A stretch of DNA of 64,000 nt, taken from contig CAXBCF010000010.1 of NCBI GenBank assembly GCA_963973975.1, forward strand, positions 1 to 64,000, written 5' to 3'. Made by a program: the position numbers and the translations under genes. How positions within the stretch are numbered: position 1 is the stretch's first letter; every line of letters begins with the position of its first letter. Source of the DNA: UBA1494_A sp963973975 (lineage in GTDB: Bacteria; Bacteroidota; Bacteroidia; Flavobacteriales_E; Vicingaceae). The notes under the pieces were generated by a model. The model saw nothing but the letters and a program-made list of their open reading frames with translations. It made no database searches and was not told where the DNA came from. Of this stretch, positions 25,035-33,542 are shown in pieces.

Positions 25035-26771
25035 TTGAAACCAATAAAACAAACTCAACTTTTTCATTGGGTACTTTTTACCGTTTTGTGGTCGTATGTC
25101 ATTATTCGTGCCTTTTCAGTGTTTTATGTTCACGATGAGATAGTCAGTAAATGGGACTACATGATGAATTGGAATCCCTTTCCGCTACAAGGAAATTTTG
25201 ACGCCAACAATCATTTCTTAAACAGCTTGTTGGGTGGGTTCTTTATTCGATTATTTCAAACAGATGCCATGTGGGTGGTTCGTTTGAGTTCAGTGCTCAG
25301 CTTTCCATTTTACTATTGGATCTTAATTGCATTCAAACGATTTTTCAAGCATAAAAATTCATTTTATTTCTTTGTAATCAGTTTAGCCGGCGCTCCTTTT
25401 ATCTTGGAATTTTTCAGTTTGGCTAGAGGTTATGCCGTATCGTGGGCTTTGCTAATGATGAGTATTTATTTTGCAGCAATTTATTTTGACCGTGCAAAAA
25501 TTAAGCACTTAGTTTTTTCATTAGTCAGTTCAATTTTAGCTATTTATGCCAATTTAGCACTTATTCCATCCGTTTTAATTTTAGCTGGCTTACTCAGCTT
25601 GAAAATTTTCACTAACAAGAATCAGCGCCTACATTCCTTACTTCTTTTAGGATTGTTTCTTTTTTGCTTGGCTTACTTTGTGAATTACGCCTTTTTGCTG
25701 CAAAGTGGAGGAAAGTTGTATTTGGGAGCTGATACTGATTTTTTAACCATTACGCTCGCTTCGTTAGCTAAGTACGTATGGAATTTAGAAGGCATTTGGG
25801 CGAAGATTTTTCCATTTTTAATTTCAGCATACCTCTTTTTCAATTACCTGAAAAATGGTTTAAACTGGAGAGAATTCCTTAAACCTAAATGGCTTTTTCA
25901 CCAGCTTTTATTTTTGAGTGTAATTGGACTTTTTGTTCAGAATTGGTTATTGGGCATCAACTTCCCTGAAGACAGAGGAGCTGCACACTTCTTGTTGTTT
26001 TTCTTAGGTAGTTTAGCCCTTGTATTCGATGCTTGGGAAAAGCAAAAATGGGTGAACTTGTTTACTGGTATTTCAGTAGTTTTCTTTTTTACAAACGCGA
26101 ATTTTAGTCATACACAAACTTATTTTTACGAACACTTCGATGAAGAATTGCTCTCAAAAATACCAACTGAAGTTCAGGGCATTCCTCCCTCGACTGGTGG
26201 ACGATTTTGGAGCATGGACAATGAACTTTCACGTATTGGAAAATTTCCTTCACGAGTATTTCAAAACTCGAGTTCTGCTGCTGATACACTTCAAGACTAT
26301 ATCATTACCTTAAAGGAGTTTTACCCCAATTTTGAAAAGAACTATCAAATTATTCACAAAGACACTATCTCAGGACTTGGCTTGCTAGAGCGAACAAAAT
26401 TCTTAGATAGAATGAAAAGCATAGCAAAAACGAGTGTATTTGATGGCAATTTTGAGTATTTGAATTTATTGGATCAATCACTTATTCGAAAAGGCATGAT
26501 TCGATGTTTTGGTCGAGTTGAGAATTTAACTTTTGAGCACAACTTGAGCATTGTTTTAACCCAGCAAGACAGTTCTAAATTGCATCAGTTTGTTGAGTTT
26601 TCACCATTTACAGGTTGTGAAATGAATGAAGATGGTTCAGTAGATTTCGACCTCACATTTACAGCGCTCGATTTTGGAAAGAAAACAAGGCTTACTTTTT
26701 ATTTATGGAACACTGGAAAACTCCCTCTAAAAGGAAAGTTGGAAACTGAATTTTATGAATTGAGGGAATGA
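25035..26771 (+). CDS. Polytopic GT-C-fold-like membrane protein
   Basis: A 578-residue protein with about ten membrane helices in the first 360 residues and a soluble extracytoplasmic C-terminal part of about 200 residues. The first loop after helix 1 carries HDE, like the acidic pair of GT-C glycosyltransferases (GT39/GT83 type), and FFSLARGYAVSWALLMMSIYF is a phrase often seen in such proteins of Bacteroidota. It may transfer a sugar from a lipid-linked donor; donor and acceptor are unknown. The start is TTG; no ATG is available near the first helix. A small thiamine-binding protein gene follows closely. Confidence 0.72.
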   Translation: MKPIKQTQLFHWVLFTVLWSYVIIRAFSVFYVHDEIVSKWDYMMNWNPFPLQGNFDANNHFLNSLLGGFFIRLFQTDAMWVVRLSSVLSFPFYYWILIAFKRFFKHKNSFYFFVISLAGAPFILEFFSLARGYAVSWALLMMSIYFAAIYFDRAKIKHLVFSLVSSILAIYANLALIPSVLILAGLLSLKIFTNKNQRLHSLLLLGLFLFCLAYFVNYAFLLQSGGKLYLGADTDFLTITLASLAKYVWNLEGIWAKIFPFLISAYLFFNYLKNGLNWREFLKPKWLFHQLLFLSVIGLFVQNWLLGINFPEDRGAAHFLLFFLGSLALVFDAWEKQKWVNLFTGISVVFFFTNANFSHTQTYFYEHFDEELLSKIPTEVQGIPPSTGGRFWSMDNELSRIGKFPSRVFQNSSSAADTLQDYIITLKEFYPNFEKNYQIIHKDTISGLGLLERTKFLDRMKSIAKTSVFDGNFEYLNLLDQSLIRKGMIRCFGRVENLTFEHNLSIVLTQQDSSKLHQFVEFSPFTGCEMNEDGSVDFDLTFTALDFGKKTRLTFYLWNTGKLPLKGKLETEFYELRE

Positions 26772-26801
26772 TTAAGTTTGACAGAAATTAAAATAGTAGA
26801 T

Positions 26802-27062
26802 ATGAAAATTTCTGTAGAACTTACCTTCTCCCCTTTACAAGATAACTTTGAAACGCCCATTATTGAATTTATAAAAGCCTTGCGCAAGTCCGGTTTAACG
26901 GTAAAAGAAAACCCATTGAGTACGCAAGTTTATGGTGATTACCGTGAGGTGATGAAAATATTGGACAAAGAAATGGAACTAGCTTTTGATGCTGTAGAAC
27001 GCGGATTAATGTACCTCAAAATTGTAAAATCCGATCGAAGTGATTATACGCCTCATTTTTAA
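26802..27062 (+). CDS. Thiamine-binding protein family (MTH1187/YkoF-like)
   Basis: An 86-residue ferredoxin-like protein of the Thiamine_BP family (formerly DUF77). The N-terminus MKISVELTFSPLQDNFETPI and the middle segment VKENPLSTQVYGDYREVMKIL match the family closely. Members bind thiamine or related small molecules, probably in the cytoplasm. The ATG at 26802 is chosen because family members begin at this strand; an upstream TTG at 26778 would add eight residues. It follows the membrane protein gene by 30 bp. The neighbours do not suggest a thiamine pathway. Confidence 0.85.
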   Translation: MKISVELTFSPLQDNFETPIIEFIKALRKSGLTVKENPLSTQVYGDYREVMKILDKEMELAFDAVERGLMYLKIVKSDRSDYTPHF

Positions 27063-27298
27063 TTTATTTGCTGCCTTCAGTAGATTTAAGTTGGGGTTAA
27101 TAAAATGATAAAAATATACAGTCATAGCTCTAATAATGTTTTCTAATTCAATTGTTGAACAAACTCAAAATTTGTCTTACTCTGCTCAGAAATGTTGGGC
27201 GCCAAGGTAAATTTTAATGTAGAGCTTAGCAATCAAAAGTTAGCGTAACGACTAAAAAAGGCCGACCGTTTTTTATTGAACAAATTATTACCTAAAGA
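27063..27298. other. Unassigned non-coding stretch
   Basis: About 235 bp between the thiamine-binding gene and a broken gene. No ORF, hairpin or promoter stands out. It holds short TAACG and GGCGCC words but nothing I can name. Confidence 0.5.
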
Positions 27299-27778
27299 AT
27301 GACACGATTTTTATTCATTATTGTAACTTCTGTTTTTACTCTGACAACTTTCTCGCAAACAAATGAAGAAATAAAGTGCGACAAGATAATTTTTAATGAT
27401 AGTTTATTTGATCAGCAGACCGACCCATAAGACTTTGATATTTTAACAGGAAACATAGTTCATAACATTCTGAAAAATGAAATTCAAGACATCAATAACA
27501 TTATCACTGTAGACAACGATTGCCTTAAATTTCGGATTAGTTACGGTTGTGGTTGCGGACATAATGAAAAGAAGCTTGTAACAAATGGACAACTTCTCCA
27601 AGACGATCAGGACCGTAATTATTATGAGATTAAATTTCTTTTTACAAACTTCAACAAAGGATGTGAAGCACTTTGTCATGATATGCTTTCGTTTAATATT
27701 TTCCAATTAAAAAACCATTCGAAAGATATTTACTTAAAATTTGATGGATTTGACCAATTAATTAAATATGGTCGATGA
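27299..27778 (+). pseudogene. Secreted protein gene interrupted by an in-frame TAA
   Basis: Reading from the ATG at 27299 gives a signal-peptide-like start (MTRFLFIIVTSVFTLTTFSQ). The frame then continues for 160 codons to a TGA at 27776-27778, broken only by a TAA at codon 44 (27428-27430). After the stop the frame still looks like protein: CLKFRISYGCGCGHNEKK, then FTNFNKGCEALCHDM and a regular end. A single CAA-to-TAA change would explain it. The product would have been a small cysteine-containing secreted protein of unknown role. Either a recent pseudogene or a sequencing error; readthrough is less likely. Confidence 0.7.
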
Positions 27779-28699
27779 CAAAAAAAACGGCTGTCTACAC
27801 GAGGCTAACTAATGCGAGGTATATAAGAAAAAATAGAGATATTAAATATAAATCTAGTTTTAGAGAAGACGGACAAGTTTGTGTGGTTAAATCATGCATT
27901 AGTCATAGACCTGTCTGTTAGAAAACATTTTCCAAATTAAAAAATAGATTAATTTCGAAAGCTAACGAAAAATGTGGTTGTAAAGATTTCAAAAGACAAA
28001 TGTTTTGACTAACAGTGTTCGCTTGATTATGTGAAATAAATATGACGTTAGTCAGAATCCTACATATTCCGAAGCATTGACTTCTTGGGCTAACGTAAAA
28101 GTTTGCGGAAACTGAATATATCGTAAAATTGTTTTGCTCTATGCAAGGTCGATTTTTAAGCTGTTGCATAATAGCACGGGCGCAATCTTGGTTGAGATGT
28201 TTGCGATGTCTTCAGTGTCGTTGTCCCGCACTTGCGGAACAACCCCGTTCAGAATATTTACTCTGCCAAAAGCACATCTCCTTAGAGCTTTTAATTAATT
28301 CTAAATAAAGCAAAATGGAACAAGAAGTAATTTCTGCTCCGAAGGGTTTGCAACCCTGCAGAATATAATTATACCTCGATTGTTTATTTTTGGTAAAAAT
28401 AATAGAAAAGAAAATACAACCGAAGGGTTTCAAATCCTTCGGAGCGGAGCTTAAACACTTAAAAAGGTGACGGAAGAACTTGAAGGCGCTATTAACTTAA
28501 ATCATTTTAAATAGGAAATACATATTCAATTCCTGTTGAACTGAAATAATAGAAACTTTGCTAATAGCGCATATAATTAAAGGCAGAAAAAACACCAAAT
28601 TCAAGCTTTTTGCTTTTAAGTTTAGTGCAAACAGAAAAATGAGTGTATATAAAATGTTATATAATAATTTCCCTAAATTGTACTTAATTTAAATCAAGA
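27779..28699. repeat. Decayed non-coding pocket with hairpin repeats
   Basis: Over 900 bp without a convincing gene. A strong hairpin, GTTGTCCCGCA/TGCGGAACAAC (28220-28230 and 28233-28243, one mismatch), lies in a GC-richer patch at about 28165-28250. The word CCGAAGGGTTT occurs at 28339-28349 and again at 28420-28430. Copy 1 includes the hairpin GGGTT/AACCC, and copy 2 is itself palindromic (CGAAGG/CCTTCG, to 28441). The arrangement resembles a non-autonomous repeat or the remains of an insertion. The last 200 bp before the lipocalin gene are plain AT-rich sequence. Confidence 0.55.
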
Positions 28700-29239
28700 A
28701 TGAAACACAGTCAATTTATATATTTACCCTTTATTTTCGTTATTATGACAGGATTATTTTCTTGTGCTACAATCCCAAATGGAGCAATAGCGGTAAAACC
28801 TTTTGATAAAGAAAAATATCTTGGTAAATGGTATGAAATTGCGAGAAAAGACTTAAAATTTGAACGAAATTTGAGTAATACAACTGCAGAATATTCATTA
28901 AATGACAACGGAACAATTAAGGTTGTCAACCGAGGGTATAATACCGTAAAAGGAAAATGGGTTCAAGCTATTGGCAAGGCAAAGTTTGTTGGAAAAGAAA
29001 ACATCGCCAAGCTTAAAGTATCATTCTTTGGGCCATTTTATTCTGGATACAATGTAATTGCAATTGATAATGAATACAGATATGCGCTAATTGCAGGGGA
29101 AAGTCTTAAGTATTTGTGGATTTTATCGCGTGAGGAGAACATACCTGAAGAGATTAAAGACAACTATCTTAAAATTGCAGAGGAGATTGGATACAATACT
29201 TCTGACCTAATTTGGGTTAAACATGATAATCAAAAATAG
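28700..29239 (+). CDS. blc: Lipocalin lipoprotein (Blc-like)
   Basis: A 179-residue lipocalin. The signal peptide ends in a lipobox GLFSC with C22 as the lipidated residue. The GKWYEIARKDLKFER motif is the signature of bacterial lipocalins (Blc), followed by the NRGYNTVKGKW strand and FFGPFYSGYNVIAIDNEY. Blc proteins sit on the outer membrane and bind lysophospholipids or fatty acids. It is a single gene after the decayed pocket; no TAnnTTTG element is obvious upstream. Confidence 0.93.
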   Translation: MKHSQFIYLPFIFVIMTGLFSCATIPNGAIAVKPFDKEKYLGKWYEIARKDLKFERNLSNTTAEYSLNDNGTIKVVNRGYNTVKGKWVQAIGKAKFVGKENIAKLKVSFFGPFYSGYNVIAIDNEYRYALIAGESLKYLWILSREENIPEEIKDNYLKIAEEIGYNTSDLIWVKHDNQK

Positions 29240-29394
29240 CAACTGCATCAAACAGCTAGGCTCTCCTAAAAACCGAACCAGAATAGCTTGCTCTGATTTA
29301 TTTAAACCCAAATGGGTATAAACTTTCTTAACTTAGTAAGAAGCTTTAGTTTCAGAATAGCACTGAAGTAATAATAAAAAGAATCGTTTCCCTC

Positions 29395-32139
29395 CTACTG
29401 ATTACTCAAATTCATTTTTGCTGCCCCCATCATTGCAGTGGCTGTTTTCTTTCTATTCAGAGCTGCATCAGTAAAAATTCGAATGCCTAATTCATCGCGG
29501 TAGCCATGAATCTCTTTTACATCCAGATTGATAAAGAACTCAAGAATTTCTTGACTCAATAATTGTCCGGGAACTAAAATAGGAAAGCCCGGTGGATAAG
29601 GAATTACAAAGGATGCAGAAACGATTTCTCTGCCATTTTTCATGGCTTTTTTACATTCGCTGCGCTTGATAAATTCACACTTTGTTTCGTCGTAAGACAG
29701 AAAATAAGCCTCTCGAATGTTTCCTCCTGGTACTCCGGGAACTGCTCTAAATGAGTCGTGAAATCTACTAAAGTCGGGCAATGGTGGTGGATTGAGTGTT
29801 AGAGAAGAAATGTTTCTCTCAAAAATCTTTAATTCAACATCACTCATAGCTGCTTGGCGCTCATCTAATTGATCTGAAATTTTTATCAGCACACTAATGA
29901 GGTAAGCAACTGAACTTCTTGTAGTCCCAATGTTGGTCATGAATAAAACAGTATTCCTTGAAGTCTTATTTATTTGGATACCAAACTGATCCATTAAAAA
30001 CTTATTTTTGAACGTATCGCCATCAACTCCTGTTTTACCGATGTAAAGGTTTATTTTGGTAGGATCTAGTACAAATTCGTCTTCAGCCCAAGCTTCCTCC
30101 ATTCTCACCCAGCCTTCATCAGGTCTAAAATATTCATTTATTCCAGATTTTCGGTATTTCTGAGGAATGTTATTTTCAACGGTGAGCAAGTCAAAGTACT
30201 TTTTTAATTTGGGATGCGTCACAATTTTTGAACGAATAACCATTGCCATTTCAATGCTTTTTTCAACCATTTCGTAGCCCTCAAACTGCACTTGCCTTCT
30301 TCCGGCATCTAAAGAAGCCAAAATTTGATAGTTTGGAGATGTGGATGTGTGCGTTTTATACGCTTCGTGAAATGAATCTTCCACCTTTCTTCTATACAAT
30401 TCATCGTAAATGTGAATCATAGAACCCTGTCGCAATGAACTCAATGTTTTGTGAGTAGATTGAGTGGCATATACTCGAATTTTAACCAAGTCGGGATCAG
30501 GCATTAATTGTGGATTGTCTGATAGCTTGTTTTTTTCATAAGCAGCTCGGTATTCAGCACTTTTGTATTTTTTCTGCAATACTTTCGCAGAATACATGGC
30601 CGTTCGCTGCTTGTAGATTGGTGTAAACTCTGCAAAAGCAAACCATGCTTCATCCCAAAGGAAAATCATATCAGGTTTTATGGCCAACACCTCTTCCATC
30701 ACTTTTTGAACATTGTAAACTATTCCATCAAAGGTGCAATTGGTCAACAAAAGCATTTTAACTCGATCTAATCTACCTGCATCTTTTAACGCACTTAGTT
30801 TTTCTAGAATTTCATCTAGTGGAACAGCGCCGTACATGCTGTATTTTGCAATGGGATAAGAATCTAAGTAAACCGGAAAAGCACCTGAAAGTACCATTCC
30901 ATAGTGATGTGATTTATGACAATCTCGATCGATTAACACCAAATCATCGGGTTGAACTAACGCTTGAAGTACTATTTTATTAGCTGTTGAAGTTCCGTTG
31001 GTTACAAAAAATGTTTGTTGAGAACCATAAGCCTTTGAAGCCATTTCTTGCGCCTTTTTTAAAGGACCAGTTGGTTGTAGCAAAGAATCCAAACCACCTG
31101 TGGTAGCCGAAGTTTCTGCTAAAAAGATATTCCTGCCATAAAACTCTCCAAAATCCTGTAACCACTGAGATCGAAAGATTGAATTGCCTCGAGATATTGG
31201 CATGGCATGAAATACGCCAGTAGGCTTTTTACTGTAATCCATTAAAGCAGAGAAAAATGGCGTTTCATAGCGCTCCTTAATGGCATGCAGAATGCTAAAA
31301 TGTATTTCTTGTAAATCCTCTGTACGGTAAAAGACCCTTCTAAAACAATCCAAAGTGCGGTCGCCTAATTGAGATACCGCAATGTCTGATATGTAAAAAC
31401 AATCTATTTCAGGGCGAAGCAACTGAATGATTTTCCCTAAACTGTGACCTAAATCAAGGTTTTTGCTTTCATCAATGTGAATTTTGTCAAGTCCACTGAT
31501 AAATGGGTGAATAGATCTAAGGTTTTGACGGGATTTGAGATTGATTCCCGAACGGATCACACAAGCTTGCACATTTGGATTAAATAGCAAGGCAATTAAT
31601 GCGTCCTCAACATTTGAAAGTTGAATTACATCATAGGTGAATTGCTCCTTGTCGCTTTTTAGCGTCTCAAATTTGCGTTTTAAACGACTTTTATCGTCTT
31701 CCTTGATGTCATCCACAAACAAAACCTCAAAATAGTTTTGTTTGCGTTGTATTTGCGCTTGACTTTCCTTCAGCATTTGCTTGCGCTTCTCAGCGCTGAG
31801 CGTTGCGGTACGATTGCTTCTATAGGATTCACTAACAAGCGAACGAACAACATCATTAATGGACTGAATAAAAGCGCCGTATTGCTTCTGATTGTAAAAT
31901 TTTTCTAATTCTTGAATGTAAGCCTGACCTGGATAAGCGAAGTATTTTTCAATTAAATACAAGGTCTTGAAGGATTTTTTAATGCGCTTGATAAACTCCT
32001 CCGATTCAAATTTTTCAAAATCATTCTTTGAAAAATAATTAGCGGCCAATTTTAAATTATTCCAAGAATCACTGCGGTATTGAGCGATGTTGAAATAGTT
32101 TTTTGCTTTGTACTTTTTGGTGTAAACCTCTTCCGACAT
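29395..32139 (-). CDS. PLP-dependent Orn/Lys/Arg decarboxylase
   Basis: A 914-residue fold-type I decarboxylase of the large bacterial Orn/Lys/Arg class. The N-terminal 250 residues form a helical and wing-like domain. The core shows TNGTSTANK (PLP phosphate), the DEAWFAF aspartate and the Schiff-base K564 in STHKTLSS; a C-terminal domain follows. The sequence does not tell whether arginine, lysine or ornithine is used. Last gene of an operon after aminotransferase, nitrilase and VOC genes, 4 bp behind the VOC gene. The product amine (agmatine, cadaverine or putrescine) would be a natural substrate for that aminotransferase. Confidence 0.9.
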   Translation of the reverse strand: MSEEVYTKKYKAKNYFNIAQYRSDSWNNLKLAANYFSKNDFEKFESEEFIKRIKKSFKTLYLIEKYFAYPGQAYIQELEKFYNQKQYGAFIQSINDVVRSLVSESYRSNRTATLSAEKRKQMLKESQAQIQRKQNYFEVLFVDDIKEDDKSRLKRKFETLKSDKEQFTYDVIQLSNVEDALIALLFNPNVQACVIRSGINLKSRQNLRSIHPFISGLDKIHIDESKNLDLGHSLGKIIQLLRPEIDCFYISDIAVSQLGDRTLDCFRRVFYRTEDLQEIHFSILHAIKERYETPFFSALMDYSKKPTGVFHAMPISRGNSIFRSQWLQDFGEFYGRNIFLAETSATTGGLDSLLQPTGPLKKAQEMASKAYGSQQTFFVTNGTSTANKIVLQALVQPDDLVLIDRDCHKSHHYGMVLSGAFPVYLDSYPIAKYSMYGAVPLDEILEKLSALKDAGRLDRVKMLLLTNCTFDGIVYNVQKVMEEVLAIKPDMIFLWDEAWFAFAEFTPIYKQRTAMYSAKVLQKKYKSAEYRAAYEKNKLSDNPQLMPDPDLVKIRVYATQSTHKTLSSLRQGSMIHIYDELYRRKVEDSFHEAYKTHTSTSPNYQILASLDAGRRQVQFEGYEMVEKSIEMAMVIRSKIVTHPKLKKYFDLLTVENNIPQKYRKSGINEYFRPDEGWVRMEEAWAEDEFVLDPTKINLYIGKTGVDGDTFKNKFLMDQFGIQINKTSRNTVLFMTNIGTTRSSVAYLISVLIKISDQLDERQAAMSDVELKIFERNISSLTLNPPPLPDFSRFHDSFRAVPGVPGGNIREAYFLSYDETKCEFIKRSECKKAMKNGREIVSASFVIPYPPGFPILVPGQLLSQEILEFFINLDVKEIHGYRDELGIRIFTDAALNRKKTATAMMGAAKMNLSNQ

Positions 32140-32143
32140 AGTT

Positions 32144-32551
32144 TTAATGTTGAGAGTGAATTGCGAGTTTGTTGCCTTCAGAGTCTATAAACAGACCAAA
32201 ACATCCGGCTGTTTCATTGATTGTTTGCTTATGCATCAAAACCCTTCCTCCTGCTTCTTCTACTTTTAACAAAATATTATTCAAATCGTTCCCACCATTC
32301 AAATAAATTAAAGGCCCTTTTTGAGAAGGTTCGCTGCCTTCTCCACAAATAATTGCTCCTCCTATTCCATTTTTAGTGGGAAAAAAGGCCATGGAATAGC
32401 CATCCATGGTGTTCGTTTCCATTTCTATTGAGAAAATATAGTTGTAAAAATTAACCGCTCTCATTAAATTTAAAGCGGGTATCTCAAACCAAGAAATGTA
32501 ACTGGTATGCTCAATTTGCTCAAATTGACTGCGTTTTGGCGGTGTTTTCAT
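32144..32551 (-). CDS. VOC (glyoxalase-like) family protein
   Basis: A 135-residue protein with the paired beta-alpha-beta-beta-beta units of the vicinal oxygen chelate fold: SWFEIPALNLMRAVNFYN at the start and CFGLFIDSEGNKLAIHS at the end. Members include glyoxalase I, dioxygenases and antibiotic-binding proteins; the substrate here cannot be read. It sits between nitrilase and decarboxylase genes and is probably co-transcribed with them. Confidence 0.85.
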   Translation of the reverse strand: MKTPPKRSQFEQIEHTSYISWFEIPALNLMRAVNFYNYIFSIEMETNTMDGYSMAFFPTKNGIGGAIICGEGSEPSQKGPLIYLNGGNDLNNILLKVEEAGGRVLMHKQTINETAGCFGLFIDSEGNKLAIHSQH

Positions 32552-32586
32552 AGTTAATCTTTTACGCCAACAATCTACGAAAAAAA

Positions 32587-33513
32587 TTATTCCAATGTAC
32601 TGCCTAAGTTGGTGTTATCTAAATTTTTATCGTAAGGAGTTAACAATGAATCCTCAATCTTTTTCATTCTGAAAGGTTTAGATAAATTTCCTAAAGAATT
32701 TAAATAAGGAAATTGCAGCCCCTCATTGTAAATTTCAAATTTTACTTTGCGGTCTCTAAAGCTTTTAAGTGGTTGACCTAAGCGCAACAAACCAAATTCT
32801 CTGCTTCGTTTTACACGCTCCACATCAACTTCAATTGGAATTAATTCAGGGCCTGTGCTCGCTTGGTACAAAATCCTACCATCTGGACCGCAGACTATTG
32901 ATCTTCCTGTTCCACCGTCGCCCAATCCGTTGATATCAAATACAAAACACTGGTTGGTTGCTGCAGTTGATTGTACCAAAGCCAACTCAATATCTCGGTC
33001 GATGGTACCTGTTAAAGTTGGATGAATAATTACATCCACTCCATTTACAGCTAATGTTCTAGAAGTTTCGGGAAACCACATGTCGTAGCAAATGGTAATT
33101 CCAAAACGGCCTACTTCAGGAACATCAAAAATCAAAAATTTATCGCCTGGCTCTACTCCATCTTCGTAAGGGTAAAAAGGAAACATCTTGTCGTAGCGTC
33201 CAACAATTTCACCTTTAGGATTGATTACCGTTGAAGTATTGTAAATCTTTCCATTCTCTTTTCGAAACATACTACCTGGAACTAACCAGATTTGGTGTTT
33301 CTTAGCAATTTCTTGTAATTCTGCTTCATCTTCGTTTGGAAAATCCTGTGCAAAGTGTGTCAAAGGCCCATAAGCACAAAGTTCACTAAAGACAATCATC
33401 TCTACCCAAGGGTAAACAGAACACATTACCTCAATTTTGTGCTTCATCATAGGAATATTTCTATGACTTGCAGATACGTGCATTTGGATGCCTCCAATGG
33501 AAAATGGTCTCAT
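32587..33513 (-). CDS. Nitrilase-superfamily carbon-nitrogen hydrolase
   Basis: A 308-residue nitrilase-fold amidohydrolase with a complete Glu-Lys-Cys triad: E44 in FSELCAYG, K109 in YDKMFPF and C142 in TICYDMWFPE. The closest relatives known to me are aliphatic amidases and N-carbamoylputrescine-type hydrolases, which cut small linear amides and release ammonia. There is no signal peptide. Second gene of the aminotransferase-nitrilase-VOC-decarboxylase operon (gaps 29, 35 and 4 bp), which points to amides of polyamines or omega-amino acids. The exact substrate is open. Confidence 0.88.
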   Translation of the reverse strand: MRPFSIGGIQMHVSASHRNIPMMKHKIEVMCSVYPWVEMIVFSELCAYGPLTHFAQDFPNEDEAELQEIAKKHQIWLVPGSMFRKENGKIYNTSTVINPKGEIVGRYDKMFPFYPYEDGVEPGDKFLIFDVPEVGRFGITICYDMWFPETSRTLAVNGVDVIIHPTLTGTIDRDIELALVQSTAATNQCFVFDINGLGDGGTGRSIVCGPDGRILYQASTGPELIPIEVDVERVKRSREFGLLRLGQPLKSFRDRKVKFEIYNEGLQFPYLNSLGNLSKPFRMKKIEDSLLTPYDKNLDNTNLGSTLE

Positions 33514-33542
33514 TTTGCTTTTTTATTGATTAAATTCAGGGG

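Noticed and set aside
27230..28100. Integron-like attC sites suggested by repeated GCTAAC/GTTAG words
   Set aside because: The words do not fit RYYYAAC and GTTRRRY, and no integrase or cassette genes are present.
27918..28433. Two minus-strand ORFs of 73 and 83 codons in the decayed pocket
   Set aside because: Composition is not protein-like, they run through the hairpin repeats, and no start or promoter supports them.
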